Part shown: positions 63,090 through 64,000 of the stretch, piece after piece
How positions within the stretch are numbered: the first letter of the stretch is position 1
Layout of the letters: each line of letters starts with the position of its first letter
NCBI GenBank assembly: GCA_937928005.1
Contig: CALFVD010000013.1
Span: 1-64,000 of the forward strand
Length of the DNA stretch: 64,000 nucleotides
Reading direction: 5' to 3'
From: an uncultured Neomegalonema sp.
Lineage (GTDB): Bacteria > Pseudomonadota > Alphaproteobacteria > Rhodobacterales > Rhodobacteraceae
Made by a program: the position numbers and the translations under genes
The notes under the pieces: model-generated
Seen by the model: only the letters and a program-made list of their open reading frames with translations
Databases searched by the model: none
Told to the model about the DNA's origin: nothing

Positions 63090-64000
63090 TCAATCCGGGT
63101 AGCGTACTGCTGTTGCTAGCCCCGGAGCATTCTTGGCAAGCAAGATAGGCAAAGCGGTGGGCAGGTCGGCGAAGGTCACTTCCTGTGTGATGATGGCTTC
63201 AAAGCGATCATCGAGGAGCATCGTGAGGGCGGCGCGCATTCGTCGCGAATAATCCCAGCGAGGGCGACGGCTCTGCGAGACATGACCTACCTGTGATGAG
63301 ATCAGTCGTAGGCGTTGGCTGTGAAAGGCACCGCCAAGCGAAATCTGGGGGCGGTCGGTGCCGTACCAGCTCATCTCGATTATTGTTCCTTCAAACCCTG
63401 TACACAGAATCGCTGTATCCAAACCACTCGCGCTAGAGGAGGTGTGAAATACGATATCGCACCCTGTGGGTGCATCATTGGGATGAGCAAAGTTCACGTT
63501 CATGTCATCGGCCAGCGAGCGGCGCGTCGGATCAAGGTCTATTAGCGTGACATCCGTACCCGGAATTGCACCACAGATACCCGCCACCAGCGCACCGAGT
63601 ATGCCGCCGCCGGCGATGGCAACCCGATCCCCCGGTCCCACGCCACCATCCCAAACGGCATTGAGCGCCGTTTCCATATTTGCCGCGAGGATCGCCCGTC
63701 GAGGGGGGAGGTTGTCTGGTAGGACGGTTAGGGCATCCACGGGAACGACGAACCGGGATTGATGAGGGTAGAGTGAAAAAACTGTTTTACCAACAATATG
63801 TTGCGGTCCATCCACAACTTCGCCCACCATCGAATAACCGTAGATGACCGGGAATGAGAAGTCGCCTCGCTGGTGCGGCGCGCGCATCCGTTCGTATTCG
63901 GATTTTGGCACTTTGCCGGTGAAAACCAATCGCTCCGTTCCCCGGCTTAACCCCGACCAAAGTGCCCGTACGACGGCATGACACGGTTTCGTGATGATGG
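63090..64000 (-). CDS. Zinc-type alcohol dehydrogenase-like protein (BchC/Tdh-like), 5' end cut by window edge
   Basis: The open frame runs off the right edge; upstream in-frame codons continue as PCHAVVRALWSGLSRGTERLV, so the TTG at 63929 is not the true start. The MDR Rossmann domain has VAIAGGGILGALVAGICG and TLIDLDPTRRSLAD. The N-terminal GroES-like part (GYSMVGEVVDGPQHIVGKTVFSLYPHQSRFVV) lacks the Cys/His set of catalytic-zinc ADHs in the visible part. It is a dehydrogenase or reductase of unknown substrate, similar in layout to the BchC-like group. Confidence 0.78.
   Translation of the reverse strand, partial: IITKPCHAVVRALWSGLSRGTERLVFTGKVPKSEYERMRAPHQRGDFSFPVIYGYSMVGEVVDGPQHIVGKTVFSLYPHQSRFVVPVDALTVLPDNLPPRRAILAANMETALNAVWDGGVGPGDRVAIAGGGILGALVAGICGAIPGTDVTLIDLDPTRRSLADDMNVNFAHPNDAPTGCDIVFHTSSSASGLDTAILCTGFEGTIIEMSWYGTDRPQISLGGAFHSQRLRLISSQVGHVSQSRRPRWDYSRRMRAALTMLLDDRFEAIITQEVTFADLPTALPILLAKNAPGLATAVRYPD

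Noticed and set aside
63090..63929. TTG at 63929 as the start of the dehydrogenase-like gene
   Set aside because: The frame continues upstream with family-like sequence to the window edge, so the true start lies outside.
1..64000. CRISPR array, prophage, integrase or transposon
   Set aside because: No regularly spaced repeats and no recombinase, transposase or phage structural genes were found; repeats seen are short palindromes only.

Overview
The window is a contiguous stretch of an alphaproteobacterial chromosome. The evidence is the combination of a petABC bc1 operon, a RelA/SpoT-type RSH behind rpoZ, a MucR/Ros regulator, the order miaB-phoH-ybeY-corC-lnt-XRE regulator, the divK-pleD pair, adjacent dnaG-rpoD genes and an Irr-type iron box. 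The order within the class could not be fixed from sequence alone. Coding density is high, no gap without a gene exceeds 300 bases, and many neighbours overlap by 4 bases (ATGA or GTGA), which implies translational coupling. No CRISPR array, transposase, integrase or phage gene was seen.

Layout. 1-6.6 kb: a partial M19 dipeptidase behind prmA, a DsbA-family thioredoxin, an M48 metalloprotease with TPR-like tail, a class I aminotransferase, a CueR-type regulator and msrA. 6.9-10.7 kb: tRNA-Gln, a conserved unknown gene and petABC closed by a strong terminator. 10.7-24.7 kb: housekeeping genes (rpoZ, rsh, pyrE, DUF2062, pdxJ, acpS, nfu, tsaB, rimI, mucR, miaB, phoH, ybeY, corC, lnt, XRE regulator), then tRNA-Lys. 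24.9-41.8 kb: an accessory metabolic island. 41.9-52.4 kb: aceK, a DUF1203 gene, dnaN, rpoD, dnaG, a HAD-like gene, a DUF3572 gene, divK and pleD. 52.4-54.7 kb: a compact EF-hand / ECF sigma / membrane anti-sigma / CnrX-like operon. 54.8-64 kb: DUF983, an EVE protein, two glycosyltransferases, DUF1761, a Popeye-like cyclic-nucleotide-binding membrane protein, a small secreted protein, a sugar dehydrogenase with its cytochrome c, an SDR-type epimerase, a TPR protein, a pseudo-receiver and a partial alcohol-dehydrogenase-like gene.

The most interesting part is the island at 24.9-41.8 kb. A GntR/FCD regulator lies between a leftward operon (divergent succinyl-CoA-synthetase-like pair plus propionyl-CoA-synthetase-like gene) and a rightward operon. 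The rightward operon encodes a ThDP enzyme of the oxalyl-CoA decarboxylase / 2-hydroxyacyl-CoA lyase / acetolactate synthase superfamily, a Uma2 protein, a clear formyl-CoA:oxalate CoA-transferase, a small membrane protein, a protein like the hydrolase domain of 10-formyl-THF dehydrogenase, formate-THF ligase and a universal stress protein. A complete tripartite tricarboxylate transporter (tctCBA) follows, coupled by overlap to a ketopantoate-reductase-like gene that could be an oxalyl-CoA reductase. Together they suggest uptake of a small carboxylate, probably oxalate, its activation to the CoA ester, cleavage to formyl-CoA and CO2 or reduction to glyoxylate, and entry of the one-carbon unit into the folate pool. 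aceK, the switch for isocitrate flux into the glyoxylate shunt, follows directly. Substrate assignments are inference; enzyme family assignments are mostly firm.
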